Both the position numbers and the translations under genes were made by a program. 64,000 nucleotides of DNA. Origin: Chamaea fasciata (lineage: Eukaryota; Chordata; Aves; Passeriformes; Sylviidae). This document shows positions 11,161 to 36,600 of this stretch, in pieces. The stretch is taken from contig JARCOQ010000017.1 of NCBI GenBank assembly GCA_029207755.1, forward strand, positions 7,762,945-7,826,944, written 5' to 3'. The stretch's first letter is position 1, and each line of letters begins with the position of its first letter. The notes under the pieces are model-generated. The model saw only the letters and a program-made list of their open reading frames with translations, searched no databases and had not been told where the DNA came from.

Positions 11161-14100
11161 GCGAAATCGGCGCCTTTCTTACGGAACTGCCAACCCAGCA
11201 ACTCCTTTCTTCCCAGGATTAGAGGGAAATGTTCGTTTTGGGGAGACTTAAAGGCCATTAGTGTGCACCACAGCCCAGAGCCAGCCCGGCCATTAGGGTT
11301 CTTTATTTCTTTTTGTTATTCAAACAGGGCTTGGGCTATGGCTCCATCCCAGCCATGGGTAAAGCTTCCCTCCAGCCTTTTGATATGCATGCCCCTGTCT
11401 GGAGGCAAAGTCCGAAACCTCCCCACCTCCTGGGGACATGCACCTGATAACAGGGCTGCCTGTTTTCCCGGTAAGGAAAACTGAAACCAGCCTGGGCCAG
11501 GCTGGAGGAGCAGCCCCAAGAGCAGGGGCAGGGGTCCAGTCCAGAGCATGGCCCAGCCAGGTGAGCCCTGTCCACCCTGCGCTCTTTGCCAGGTGAGCCC
11601 AGCCATCCTGCCCACTCTGCCTGCTCTGCCCATTCCAGAGTAGCTGGCCGTTGTGGCCAGGCAGGGACCAGAATTCTCTCTAAGCAGTTAATACAGTGGC
11701 ATGGTCTTTAACCAGTTTGGCAAATCTTAAAGAAACTGGTATTGCAAAATGAGGGCGGGCTGTGGAGTCAGCGGGTTCATTGTCTTCTCGGTGGGATTTG
11801 GCTGCAGGGCACGTCCTGGTCACCAGGCAGTGCTGGGGCTGCTGGTGGTGCCGGGCTCTTGGGGAACTTTCAGCAGTGGAGTTGGAATTCTGCATTATTT
11901 GCCTCCTCGTGGATTCTCATCTGGAGTGCGTGGCTGTGGAGCACCCGGTGTGTTTGCAGGGTGCTGGGCAATGCAAAAACACTGCAGGGTTGGTCTCCCG
12001 TCAGCCAGCACATGTGAGGGCAGTGCTCTGTTTCTTATTATTAATGCCCTGAGTGCACATGTTGGTGTGTTTCTGCGAGGGGAGGCGAGGACAAAGAACC
12101 AAGCCTTCCTCCTGAGCAGCAGGAGGGTTGAGCTCAAAAGGCTGTGGCTCCTGCTGTGGACCCTTGGTGGTCAGTGGGCAGCAGGATGGGCTTGTGTGGC
12201 TTCAGCAGGAGAAGGGATGGGAATTGCAATTGCTGTGTAGGTTTAGGACTTTGGGAGAGGGACTTTTAATGAGCAGTTTGTGCCACGGTATGCCGTTCCC
12301 TTTCCCATCAGAGGATGGTGATGGGATGTCCTTGAGTGATCCTGGGCAGTGCAGCTGGAGAAGGGCACAGACCAAGCAGGGAGCTGAGGTGCCGGCACTC
12401 ACAGCAGGACCTGTGGCCCGTGCCACGGACCCACAGAGCTGTGACCTGTGGGTCTCTGCTCTGCCAGTAAGCAGTTCCTTCTAAAAGAATAATTCTTTTT
12501 TTCCCCCCACTTTATAACGGGAATAAAGGCCATGTGGGAGCTCCCTAAGCATGTGGCAAAGCTGAGCTTGGGGCATCAAGTGTTCTGTCCTGGCTTTGTC
12601 CCTGGGGAGACCTGGCCACTGTGTCACCGTAGCCCTTCACCTCCCAATGCTAGGCTGACAGGACCCCCTTGCCTGGTGTGCTGGACGTGAGACAGTCCTG
12701 GGGCTGAGAAAGGAAAAGCCATTTTGAAGTGCAAGTTCGAACTTCCTGGACTCAGGTTCCTGACAAAGGAATGAATGCAGAGGTCATCTGAGGGTCCCAG
12801 TGGAGTTTTGTGGGTGCAGATGTTTGGGAAGGCTGGGTGATATCCTTGCCTGCTTCTGTCCTCCCTGAAGCTTACCTGCCTCATCTCCCCAGCTCCATCT
12901 TCCTTGTACCCTCTGGTTCAGGTCACCCTCATGCTGGGAGAACAGTATGTCTGACATCTCCCTGTAGGGATTCCCAAGGGAGATTAACTTGTTTTGGTAA
13001 GTTTTGCTGGTTTTGGTGCAGCATTGCTGCTAGTCAAGGCTGCTGCTGCTCTGCAGCATTGTGGGTTGGGGAGGGGGAGCAGACCAGGAGGAGCTGACCC
13101 TGACCTGGCTGTGCTGTGCCGTGGTGGATTGCTGCATCTTGGAGCATCTGGGGCCATGTGGGACCATCCGCTGGGCCAGGGGCAGGCGGCGAGTCTGGGC
13201 AGCTCCCAGGAATTGTTTGCTGGGTCTGGGAGCAGATGTGCTGCAGCAGAGGGATTTCTGCACACACAGCTGTGGGGGGTTATGCAGTGTCTGGTGCCAT
13301 TCCTCTCCTCCTCCCTTTGTCGAGGGGGGAGGCAGTATGTGCACCAGGGTCTCTGCCTGAGGACGTGGCCGCTGGACACCTGTTTTCCTTTGTGTTTAAG
13401 CGTTACCAGGTTTTTAACTCTGCCCTCTGCATCCAAAACATCAGTCTCCAACTGGTCTTTGTTTGTCAGAGGTGCTGACAGATGATTTCAAAGCAGAAAT
13501 CTCAATTGTTTGGGCAGTGGTTGGAGGCGATGCAGAACGAGAGTGATGCAGAAGGGGCGGTGGGCTGGGGTCTCCCTGGGGCTGAAGGGGGTGTTGCTTT
13601 GGCTTCCTAACAGGGCTGTAGGTGGGCAAAGCCCTGGGAGCTCCTCAGCTCTTAAATTACGTGCTGCTAAAATGACTGTGCTGCTGAAGAGGCAAGTTGC
13701 AGCACAGACCCATAGCCCGTCAGTGAGGCAGCATAGTTCATGGCATCTGGGTGCCTCTGGGAAAGCTGGGAGCTTCCACCTCAGGAAACAGGAGCCAGGG
13801 AGGGCACTCAAGGGAAAGGCAGCGAGCAAGGTGAGCCCCAGCTTTGAGGGGGGACACCAGGGCAGGGGGTGCTGGGCTGCTGTGGCACGGCCCCCTGCTC
13901 TGCCCCTTCACCCTGGGCGGGGGAGCTGAGGCCAAGAGCGAGGCAGGAGGAGTTTCCTCCCTCTGGGAGAGTTTCATGCAGGCTCCAGGACTTTGCCCCC
14001 CATGGCGGACTGCTTGCCTGTGCTGCTGTGGGAACAGCCCACCCACTTCTGGGGGAGGCTGGTGCTCCAGGGGTGGGCTGTCCCCTGGTTTCTACAGGGT

Positions 14101-14453
14101 GGCTGGTGGAGTGCAACTTACCTCCAGACAGGGTCTGTCAGAGAGAGCTGGGGCTCGGCAGCTCCAAGCCAGCATACAGATGTTGGGGGAAAACCTGTTG
14201 TTCCCTAAGGATAAGTGGGTTGCATCTGGGAGCTCTTTTAGGTGGAGCTGGTTGATCTTTAGGGCCACCACATTTGTGTGCAGGTTATGTGCAAGTGCCC
14301 TTTATTTCCCAGGACCTTTAGAGGCATCTCCTGTCATAACCCTCTGCTAAGGGCATGATGTTAAAACTGGCTCTAGGACCTCCTTCTGTCTGCTTTGCCC
14401 TCCCTGGGGCTTCCTTGCACAGCTGAAAATCCTTTCCATTCTGGCTTCTACAG
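11161..14453. other. Probable DNMT3B first intron, nothing coding seen
   Basis: About 3.3 kb of moderately GC-rich sequence between the CpG island and the first coding exon. Open frames on both strands show no domain, no exon-like borders and no similarity I recognise. Confidence 0.5.
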
Positions 14454-14459
14454 GAGACC

Positions 14460-26217
<11,758 letters not shown>

Positions 26218-28930
26218 TCCCTCGTCTCTCTGGTAAAGATGCACAGCACCGCTGCTGTGGTGGGAGAGGGACGGGCTCGGCCACCGGACTGCCAGGGCCC
26301 CGTCCCTCCCCGGCCACGTGCCGCGGGACGGCAGCCTGGCCCCACCGGGAGAGCCGAGGAATGTCTGTAACCAAAGAACCTGGCAGGGTAATAACTTCTT
26401 TAAAGGGACTAGCAGTGATACGTAGGAAATGATGGACGAAGCTTTAATTACCCAGCACACAAAGCTCTATGCATCACTGATGAGTCTCATCCTCCAGAGC
26501 ATTAACTATTCCGGTTTAGCCTGGAGCCGGGAAGTCACCACTTGCTGAGCAGCCAGTGTGCAGGGCAGCTGCCGGGGAGCTGCAGGCAAACCTGAACTAC
26601 AGCGAATTGGTGCTTTTCCTAAACAAACAAAACCTCTTGAAGTAACTGCCAAAAACCCCCCAAACCATAGCAGCAGGTGTAAGGGACCCTGCTTAGATTA
26701 CACACTGAACACAGGATCATACAGAAACCAAATCTTTTTTGTTTTTATTTTTTTTATAAATTTTAATTTTGTTGTTTTAATGTCTATTGCTGCTTTAAGG
26801 CATTACATAAGAATGTGGAGATTCCTAGACCTGAATGTAGCTGAAACTGAACTGTGAGGTGATAGAATTACTTTTCTAGCTAGAACTAAAGAAATATTGT
26901 TTTATATGTTTTGTTGTAGTTTACAAATATTCACTACTTATTTTTAAAGCATCTAAAACCTTTCCTTGCATTTTAAAATCCTGCTGAATGGTTTGAAAGC
27001 TTACACAGTAACTGGAGCAGAGAGGATTTGGGCTCCAGGGCCTGTAAAGGAATATGTTCTTGGAGCATCCATTTCCCAAATGAATGTGGTATGTCAGCAG
27101 GAAGGACAGTGTAATGGTCAATGGCACCCTCAAATCTCAGCACCCCTAATGTCATGTAGGATGTCATGAACCCAGGCAGTGGTGGCAGGGCATTCCTTCC
27201 GGGAAAAATCCCACCCAACCCTCCTGGAGTGCAGCGACCAGGAGTGCATCACTGCTCTTGCCTGTGCCCACCTCATGCAGTGCACAGGGAATGGGACAGT
27301 GAGGCAGGAAAACACTGCCACTGCTGGGGGGTCTTGGGGGTCTGCAGGCAGGGGCTGTACCTCTCCTCCCCTGTGCATCTCTGTGCACAGAGTTGGGATT
27401 GTTTGCCCAGCCCCAGCCTGGCAGCACCCTGGGGGCTCCTGGGGCTGTACCCCAAAACTGGGCGCTCCTGCCACCACTGTGCTCACTTTTATTTGCCTTC
27501 CTCTACTCCCCAGCTTTGCCAGAGTGATTATCATGCTGTCCATGAAGTCCTGGGCATGCTGAGCCTGTGGCCACCGTGAAGGTGCAGGTGCCTGTGTCCA
27601 TTTCCACCAGGTTTTCTGTAGCTACTGGGCTACTGTTCCAGCAGGCATCTCTGGGGATTCTGAATTCCAATGCACATTTCAATGCACTGAAACAACTCCC
27701 CCCTTGGTCCCTCTGTCTTCCCCTACCTCTGCTGTTCACCTGTCACCTGACTCTGGAAGAGCCCTCGGACACCTTCTCAAAATTATTCAGGTTCAAACCA
27801 TGGGCTAACCCTCCACCCACTCAATGCCAGGCTGCCTTGCTCTCTTGCAAGGTGCTATACAGCATCACTGGGAAGACCTTTTCTCCCAGCTCCTTCTACC
27901 TCTCTGGCACCCCTGTCCTTGTGGTGGAGGACAGCAGCCTCCTATTTTCCACCCTTGTGTGCAGTTTTCCATCCCAGCTCTGAGGACCATCTTCTCTTGG
28001 TCTCCAATCCAAGGCTGTGCTTGGGAATGGACAGCAAGGGAAGCCCAGGTAGTTTAAAGGCTTTTTTCCCCGTTTTAACCTCGAGGTTACTCGTTAGAGA
28101 GATCTCCTTAGGGGTTAATTCTCAGTGACTTGTTCAAACCACATGCTTTAGTTACGAAAACTCTGAGGAAAGCCAAGCAGGCTGGTCCATGTCACTGCTG
28201 GCACCTCCAATGCTTGACAAATGCTTGGGGACATGTAGCACCCTCTTGTCACCAGCCCCTGGACTGGGAACATGGTTCTGTGCATGCTGGAGGTGTTTGG
28301 GAAGCCTTGGCCTTGCCAGCGCTGCACCAGCTGCTTTTGGACTCCTTGCCAATCTGTGATCCTTATGTTGAGCTGGACCCCAGCCATAACACTAATTCCT
28401 CATCCCAGGTCCTTGCAGTCCCTGTTTGGAGCCCAGTGTGGGGCCTGAGGGCAAACAGCCATCCAGTGCAGGGGCTCAGGGTGACAGCCATCCTCTGGTC
28501 TGATGGGCTTGGTTTTTCCAGACTGGGTGAACACGGTGCCCTCCACTCCTTGGCATCCCTGATCTTAGATACTCCAAATCTCACATCCTTTCCTATCTGA
28601 TCAAAAGGAAAACAAATAGATGAGGGAAAAAAAAGGACTTGGGGAAAGTAAACAAAGATAAAAGAGGAATGAGAATTGTCTTGGCATTAAGCTCACTTGA
28701 TGAGAATTGTAGTAGACAAGTCTTCCTTGAAATGTTTTTCCCTGTAAGAGCTGCCTTTTATTATGAGTTTATGAAACGTTGTTAAGGGAGGGGGATCTCA
28801 GAAATTCCTTTTTAATACTTTTTAAAGGTTTCTAACTCTCCCTGGTGCTATTTTTTTAGGTTAAGGATTTTTAATGTTGAACATATTGCGGGTTTTTATA
28901 CAATAAATGTATCATTTTTAAACCATTTTC
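26218..28930 (+). other. DNMT3B: DNMT3B 3' UTR (probable extent)
   Basis: Follows the TAG stop. The right end is placed after the AATAAA at 28902-28907, the first canonical polyadenylation signal I see downstream. A second AATAAA is at 29087-29092. The stretch has no coding features on either strand. AT-rich blocks at 26740-26950 and 28600-28930 look like UTR sequence. A shorter transcript using a variant signal cannot be excluded. Confidence 0.5.
28902..28907 (+). other. DNMT3B: AATAAA polyadenylation signal, probable DNMT3B
   Basis: Canonical hexamer in an AT-rich block, followed within 40 bases by a T-rich stretch (ATTTTTTGTATCTGG) that could serve as the downstream element. Confidence 0.5.
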
Positions 28931-29239
28931 ACATTTTTTGTATCTGGAGTATGGAAACTCACAACTCTGTCTTGTCCACATGATTTCACTGGTTTCCATG
29001 TGGGAAAAAAAATATGTTGAGTTTACCATTTATCATGTCTGATTAAAAATGAGTATTTCTGTACGGCTGGACAGTCTCATTAGGTAAATAAAGGGTTCAC
29101 AGTGGGAGGGGGCCACAGCCAGGGAGCCAAGCTGGCCCTGTCCTGCCGCTGAGGTGACACCAGTGACACCAAGGTGGCAGGCGCTTGTGTGCCAGGAGAT
29201 TTGGAGCCGTGCCGGGCTGTGCTGCTGGGTTCGGGGCCA

Positions 29240-29600
29240 GATTGTGCCAGGCGTCGCTGCCGGGCTGTGCCAGGGGTTCGGAGCTCGGCTGTGCCGGGGC
29301 TCGGTGCCGAGGGGCTGTGCCGGGTATCGGTGCCGAGGGGCTGTGCCGAGGGGCTGTGCCGGGTATCGGTGCCGAGGGGCTGTGCCGAGGGGCTGTGCCG
29401 GGCTGTGCCGAGGGGCTGTGCCGGATATCGGTGCCGAGGGGCTGTGCCGGGCTGTGCTGAGGGGCTGTGCCGAGGGGCTGTGCCGGGCTGTGCCGAGGGG
29501 CTGTGCCGGGCTGTGCCGAGGGGCTGTGCCGGGCTGCGCCGAGGGGCTGTGCCGGATATCGGTGCCGAGGGGCTGTGCCGGGTATCGGTGTCGGGCCGTC
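29240..29600. repeat. GC-rich minisatellite upstream of MAPRE1
   Basis: An irregular tandem array built from short units ending GGGCTGTGCCG, alternating GCCGAGGGGCTGTG, GCCGGGCTGTG and GGTATCGGTGCCGAG blocks. At least fifteen GGCTGTGCCG-type units can be counted by eye. Every unit carries CpG. It sits between the end of DNMT3B and the MAPRE1 promoter and produces long spurious open frames on both strands. Confidence 0.9.
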
Positions 29601-30350
29601 CGATGCAGCCGGAGCGGCTCCGTCGCGCCCTCGGGCCCGAGTCCTGGGGACCCCTCGGGCACGCGGGACCCCCGGTGTGGGCGGGGCCAGCTGCTCGGCC
29701 AATGGCAAGCGAGCCCGCGGGCGGAGTGGGCGCGGCATCTCCATAGCAACGCAGCAGCTCGCCCCGCCCCCTGACAACCGCTGCCCGCCCCGTGCCGGCG
29801 CCCGCGCGGGCCGTGACGTGCTCGTGACGCAGGCGCGCAGCCAGCGCGTGACGCGGTCCCGGTCAGGGCGGGCGGGGCCGGTTTGAACGCGGGGCCGACG
29901 GGGCGAGCGCGGCGCAGGTACCGGGCCGGGGCCACGGCGGGGCCGCCGGGCGGGAGCGGAGAGGGCCCCGGGCTCGGGGGGCGGCCCGGCGGGGCGCCGC
30001 CGCCGTGAGGGGGCTGGCGCGAGGCCTGCAGGGCCGGGCCGCGCCCCTCGGCGGGCGGAGGTGCGGCGGGGACCGGGGGTGGCGGGGCGGAGGGACCGGC
30101 GGGGGGTGGTGAGGAGCGGGAGCGGGGGGAGCGCGGGCCGCGCCCCGCCCGCAGCGCGGGCGGCCCTACCCGGCGGCAGCCGCACCGGCGGCTCCGCTTT
30201 GTGCCGGCGGGGCTGGGCGGGGACCGGCCGCTCGGTATTGATCCCCGGGGAGATACCGTGGCCGGGCAGGAAGCGCTTCGGCCGTTCCCGGTGGCGCGGG
30301 GTAGAGGGATGCGTAACTTGCCGCAGCCGTGATTCCTTTCAGCGGTTCCC
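29600..30350 (+). promoter_or_regulatory. MAPRE1: CpG island and promoter of MAPRE1
   Basis: Dense CpG block with a CCAAT box at 29699-29703 and three TGACG half-sites for CREB/ATF at about 29814 (TGACGTG), 29825 and 29849, close to the presumed first exon. No TATA box is seen. The layout fits a housekeeping promoter. Confidence 0.75.
29870..29917 (+). other. MAPRE1: Probable MAPRE1 non-coding first exon (3' part)
   Basis: Ends in GCGGCGCAG followed by GTACCG, a plausible donor. The first coding exon starts only three bases before the ATG, so a separate 5' UTR exon is required. The left border is not defined by the sequence. Confidence 0.5.
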
Positions 30351-30547
30351 ACGTGAGCGCCTCGGTGCTGATTTTTCGTCAAAAATCCCGAAGCCGAGCT
30401 CTTTGCAGTCGTGGTGCGGGAGGGTCCTCCCAGCTGTGGGCAGCCCGCAGTTGCGTCGCGATTCACTCGCTGATGGGTCGGGAATGCTCGAAAGGAAGCG
30501 GCTGCACCGTCTGTGGCCCTCACACCTCTGGCTCTCTCTTTCAGAAA

Positions 30548-30668
30548 ATGGCAGTGAATGTGTATTCTACTTCAGTGACCAGCGATAACTTGAGCCGACA
30601 TGACATGCTGGCGTGGATCAATGAGTCTCTGCAGCTGACGCTGACCAAGATTGAACAGCTGTGCTCAG
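30548..30668 (+). CDS. MAPRE1: MAPRE1 coding exon 1
   Basis: Residues 1-40 plus one base: [20 protein letters not shown] then LAWINESL. Acceptor CTCTCTTTCAG at 30544, donor GTAAGG. This is the start of the calponin-homology domain. Confidence 0.98.
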
Positions 30669-33600
30669 GTAAGGGGGTTCACCCCGAGGGCAGTTCCACA
30701 CGGGATGTGCACACTGGTTCTGTAGAGGTGCAGCTGCACCCTCTGTGCTGCCCTGCTGTAGCTCTGCTCCTGGCTTAGTTCCTGGTGTAAATAGATTCGT
30801 GGTCAGTGTTATGATCCAGTTATGGTCAGAGTGTTATTGAAGTGGTTGTTAATAATGTCAGTGTAATGAAAAGGCACGTTCTCATGACTCACTACAGCAT
30901 CGATGCTACAAGAAATGGGTGTTAATGTGAAAAAAAGACTCTGAGGAAGCGGGTGCTTTCCCATGAGGAATTAAGTGTTTAGTCTGCATGGACACATCTT
31001 ACAAGTATAACTAGCAAAAACAGTTGTGATTTGTTCTGGGAGAGTACTGAAGTGTGAAGAAGGTGAAGTAGTGACTTGTGGAGTCATCTGCAGGACTTTA
31101 CAACTCCTCTTGGTCCTGGAGCAAGTCTGTGTCAGCTCAGCTTACCTGTGCTTGAACCGACTTCAGCACAGCTGAATCTCATGTACAGTCGTAGGCAGGA
31201 AAGGGGAAGTGTCTGTGGTACAGAAATGGAGTCAAGTGTCATCGTAGGGAGGAGTGTGTGGGAGGAGGAGACTTGTAAGAACGAATAAAAGATAATAGTC
31301 TGTGGAATAAGTGCTGAAAAAAACCCAAGGCTAAGAATGCAACCTGGGTACAAGATAATTTGGATAATTACAACAGGCACTCCATGAAAAGTGGAAGTGT
31401 GGCTCATACAGTGACTTTAAGATATGTGTTGTTCATGGAAGGAGAGATGTGGAAATTGGAGGTGGAATAAAAGGAGGAATTAATTAAAAGTGAGTTTTTG
31501 GACTGTCAATACAGGCTGTGTCTGACTACATGGAAGAAACAATCCCAAAGATTACAGAGAAGCAAGGAACTCAAAACAGGCATCTGATAGGTATTTGTAG
31601 TGACTTTTCTCTAGTGAGATGATGGACAAGGACTGTAAGGGTGAGGGAACTAAAGATCTACAACCACATGAGGAAGGGAAGTGATAAGCACTGTCTGCTT
31701 TCAGATAGGCAGGTTAAACCCTGTCGTGTGCAGGGTTGATTTGCATGGGATTGGTGTGAGTATTGAGTGCTGTGAGAGCTCTGTGTTGAAGTGAGGATAA
31801 TTAGTACTGGCTCTGTAGAATTCCAGCTCACCTGTTTTTGGGAAAAGACTGAGAGCTGATGATGTGGTATGTCCTGAGTAATGTCCCTTTTTTGCATCTG
31901 CAATAATGCTTTGTGCCTTGGCAGCGATCAAGTGGCTTTTGCTGTCATAGTCCTGTGGAAGCTAGAGTTCCCAAGCTTGTTTTGCTGTTTTTGGCAAGGG
32001 GAGCAGTGACAGCAGCAGTCTGAGGTTGCATAAATGCACAAAAACTGCCCTTTGACTTGCGCCGTGATCCCTCTGTTTTTATCACACTTATCACTGCAAC
32101 TGCCAATAGTGAGCAAACCCCTGGTATCTGGCAAGTCCTCTGTGTTTGGATTGGGATTGGAGTTCTGCAGCAAGTGAACTGAGACACAGTGGAGAGCAAA
32201 CAGCAAGAGTTAGTTTGTTGATTTTTTTTTTTTTTTTTTTAATTTGCACTAGTGGATGACATCAGTCTTCTGGTAGCAGGTGGAAGTGGGAGTGCCTGCA
32301 AAGTATCTTGATAAGAGAGTGAACATTTATAGGATGTGGTCGAGATGAACAGAGTAGTTGAGGGCAATGCTCTTCTGTATTCCTTCTTGGCCTTCAGATA
32401 GCTCCCAAAAGCTTGTTGTGTTGGATAGTTTAGGTTAAGGCTCCCATTGCTCCTTAATTCATTCATGTTGGTGTGGGAATAATGCTCTGAATGTTTTGCT
32501 TGTGCTTTTAATGGTTGTGTATCATCACTGCAATGTGAGGATCTGGTTTAAAACCACTTTTTTTACTGTGTGTGTATTCTACAGAAATGGAGGTGGTTGT
32601 CCACTCTTTGTGACTGAACTGCATCTCTTTTCCTCTTACTACAGCAAGTGCTGAATTGGAGGACATGAAGGATTTAAATTAATAGGAAGAAACACTTATC
32701 TTATTTTGGCTCTTTGATTAAGGCCTGCTTTAAATATAATTCAGCCTAATTAGCCTCTTATCTTGGAGAGCACCTTGAATTGTGTATAGGTTCTGTTTGT
32801 AGGAGGTAACTGTATTACAATTTCAGTAATGGTTAAATACAATTTTTAGAATAATGCTTTTTCTGATTTAGTTCTATTAGTATTGCTAAGAGAAGATTAC
32901 ATGTCAGTTAGACATATGTAACATATCAGAGCTGTGCTGGTATCCATGAAGAAAGGAAAGTCAGGTTATTCATTAGAATTTTTTTCCCCTTGGAATTATG
33001 GAGACAGGTTTGTTCTTACTCATAAGAGTTCAAGTCAGGAGCCCAAAAGTTTGATTCTCCAGCTCCTTTAAGCTTATTTATGGCCATGCTGCACTAAAAA
33101 GGAGACTGAAGGTTCCTGTTTTCTTGCCTTTGTTGCCTTTAAAGGGCTTGTGTGACTGAGCAGTGAGTCAGGTCAGTTTGCTGACCTGACTGGAAAGTAA
33201 CTCACAAAGGTTATTGAGCTGAGCTGACTTAATTCATCCCACGATTTGTGTTCTTTTGCTTTTGGCAGGTGCTGCATACTGTCAGTTCATGGACATGCTC
33301 TTCCCAGGTTCTGTAGCACTCAAGAAAGTGAAGTTTCAAGCAAAATTGGAACATGAGTACATTCAAAACTTCAAGGTTCTACAAGCAGGTTTTAAACGAA
33401 TGGGTGTTGACAAAGTAAGCTGGGCTATAACTGACTCACTGCTTTTAATGTTAATGTAGATGGGATGAACTTTCAGATTTAAAACTGAATAAATCTGGGA
33501 ACAGAGTTTGATTTTGGTTTGTAAATCTCAAAACTTTGTTTTGGTTTGCATTGGGGTCCTCACATTAGTTAGGACACATTTTGCTTTACTCCAGCCAAGG

Positions 33601-36600
33601 TCAGGCTTCCAGTTCTTAATGATGAGATGAATGTTACCCTTTTAATTTTGTGCAACTTCTGTGGCACAAAATAATACTGAAATTTCTATGAGATAAGGTT
33701 TGCTTGAGCTTCCTCTTTAAACCATCTTTGTACAAGGTGTGTTCTTATAACCTACTGCCATGATAGTCCTAAGGTTTCCAAATTCCTCTTTACAAGTTTA
33801 TAGAATTACATAATTGTTAAGGTTGTAAAATCTTTCTGAGACCATCAAATCCAACTGTTCCCCCAGCATTGCCAAGCCCACCACTAAACCATGTCCCCAA
33901 GTGCTACATCTGCATGGCTTTTAAATGCCTCCTGATATTAAAATATGTGATTTTTAGCTAGTGAAAATGAAATTGTGAAAAAGCTTCTTCAGATGGAATG
34001 ACAGTTCTGCTGATGGAAGGGGGATATATTCAGGTAATTGTTACAGACAGCATGTTTGGTAGGATGCAGAATATCCAGGGTTGAAGCTTTTTCCTTCTTT
34101 AAGATGTCTCATTCCATGGCTGGCAGCTCCAACACAGAGTCAGTCTCTGCCTGGGGACAGTGGCTTGTGCAGTCTGTCCACACAACCCATGTGGACAACC
34201 AGCCTGGCTTCCAAATGCCTTATGAAAAAAAAAAAAATCTACTAACAAAACTTCACTACTTGCTGCATCTTTTTAATAATCTTTAGTTATACACCTCATC
34301 CCAGAGAAGCTGGAGTCTAATATAACAGTGATATTTAGCTCTTGTAGCAGTTCTGGAGTTGCTCATCAGTTTAGCTTCATCAGAGCCAGCTTCATGTGGT
34401 CAGGAAGAAATTTGTCTGTAAACTTGGTCTAGCAGAAACTTTGCTGCAGAATTATTTAAAATTATTTGGACCCTCAAAGGCAATGCATGATTGGTTTTTC
34501 ATTCCAGTATTTACAAAAAATCTTGTTATTTGACATAGTTGTGGTCAAGGGGGATTTTTTTCTAGACTGGACAAGAATTTAATTTGCATATCTTTTGAGT
34601 GCCTTAACTTTAAAACTTTATATGAAAACACAGAGAGGTTCTTTACCCTTAATATGAGTCTGACTATTTTTGTTTTTCTTTTTCCCCCTCTTCAGATAAT
34701 TCCTGTGGACAAACTAGTGAAAGGAAAGTTTCAGGACAACTTTGAATTTGTTCAGTGGTTCAAAAAATTTTTTGATGCAAACTATGATGGGAAGGAGTAT
34801 GATCCTGTTGCTGCTCGACAAGGCCAAGACACAATAGCACCAAACCTTGTTACTCCAGTTGTGAACAAAGCCAGGAAATCTCTGGGTACCGGCAGTGCAG
34901 GTAGAGAAAATAGTTAAAAGATGATCTAGATCATGAAAAACTCTGGGGAAATGAAGACTGGGTTGCTATTTAAAATCAGTGTATGGGATTCTAGCATTTT
35001 GCATCTTATTTCTGAGATGCCAGGCTCAAAGAGTGAGGCTGCTGTAGTACCCAGGGGTCTGGAGGCTACAGAAAGAGCAATCTTCTATAAAAGAGAAAAT
35101 GGCAAGGTTTGGTGCCAAGTGTGCCAAAAAGAAAGGACATGTTACATGGAGTTAAGGAAGGAACATACCTTAACTCTTTCATGCCTAGGCATGTTTGGAG
35201 GGGGGATAGTAGCTTTATAGGAGGGAGAATGTGAATTAATTGCTGGATTGATCTTGCAGCCCCACAGAGGCCCATTGTTGCACAGAGGACCCCAGCAGGT
35301 CCCAAGGCTGGGCCCGGGATGGGCAAGAAGGGTGGAGGAGACGATGAATCGGCGGGATTGATCGAGCAGGTGTGTACAGGACAGCCCTGTGACTGACCTC
35401 TGCTTGGTAGAGTTATGTGCAGGTTTGTTTTTCCTGTACCACGGAATGTCTGGGTCTGGCAGATGGAAGAAAACTCTTTGAATCAGCTCATTTAAAATCA
35501 CTTAATTGGAGCCCTTTGTTTAAATGGTCTTGCTCTCCTGATGGAAGCAAAACCCCTCCTGTAGCACACGAGTGCCCAGACATTTCACCCCAGTGTGGGC
35601 TGTGTCACACATAGCAGGGTTTGTAAGTATTCCCACAGCTGTGGTGCAGCTCTCCCAGCATTCCAACGGAGCTATGAGCAGCTGCTCCTTCAGTGAAATC
35701 CGGAGTGCAGCACAACTGAACCTGCTGTCAGCAGGAGAGTTGTCATGAAAGAATGTGTGAGCGGAGAGAACTGCAGGCAGTCAGTGCTTTACCAATTTTG
35801 TGGAATCAACCTTTAGTCTTTCCAAGTGGATTTGTGTGTGTTGGACTGGATGTTTGTTGTGGCAGTAGTACTAAAATTTGAGAAATGGCCTTTTTCCTCC
35901 TCTCACAGTTCCCCCTCCCCTCATATCTTGGTTACTGCTGAAGTGCTTTGCGTATCAACACCCTTCTGAGAACTTTTAGGATGCCCCTTTTGCATAGATC
36001 CCACTGAATTGTGTCTCTGGTGGATATAATTATTGTTGATGCCCCTTGGCAGATCAACGTATTGAAACTTACTGTTGAAGATCTGGAGAAAGAGAGAGAC
36101 TTCTACTTTGGCAAATTGAGGAATATTGAATTGATCTGCCAGGAGAATGAAGGGGAGAATGATCCAGTGTTGCAGAGGATTGTGGAAATTCTTTATGCCA
36201 CAGATGTAAGTAATCTGTTATAGACTGGGTTGCACAGTTCTTCCTGCCCTTGTAATTGGAAGCTGGTTTGTTTTCCAGGGCTCCTTCTAGTTCTACCATT
36301 TTTTTTTCCCTGTGAGGTTTATGGCCTCGCTTTTTCCTGTAATAAAGGATCAGATAACTTAATTATAGTCAGATAGCAAACAAGGTGGACCTTTCATGAG
36401 TGGTATGTAACAAATAGATCAAAGATGAGGAAAATACTTCTGGTAATACATCTTGACACTGTAAACAGTGACTTAAGGGTGTCTTACCTGAAGTAAGAGG
36501 GGGAAAAAAAGTACCTACAGAGTAGCCAGGAACTGGTTTGACATCAGATTTTCATTAAAGCCCTTGTTTTCTTCCCCTTCAGGAAGGCTTTGTGATACCT

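Noticed and set aside
29033..30523. 496-codon open frame on the minus strand across the MAPRE1 promoter
   Set aside because: It is the antisense of the GC-rich minisatellite and CpG island (repeating HSPAQPLGT-type translation); low stop density in GC-rich repeats explains it.
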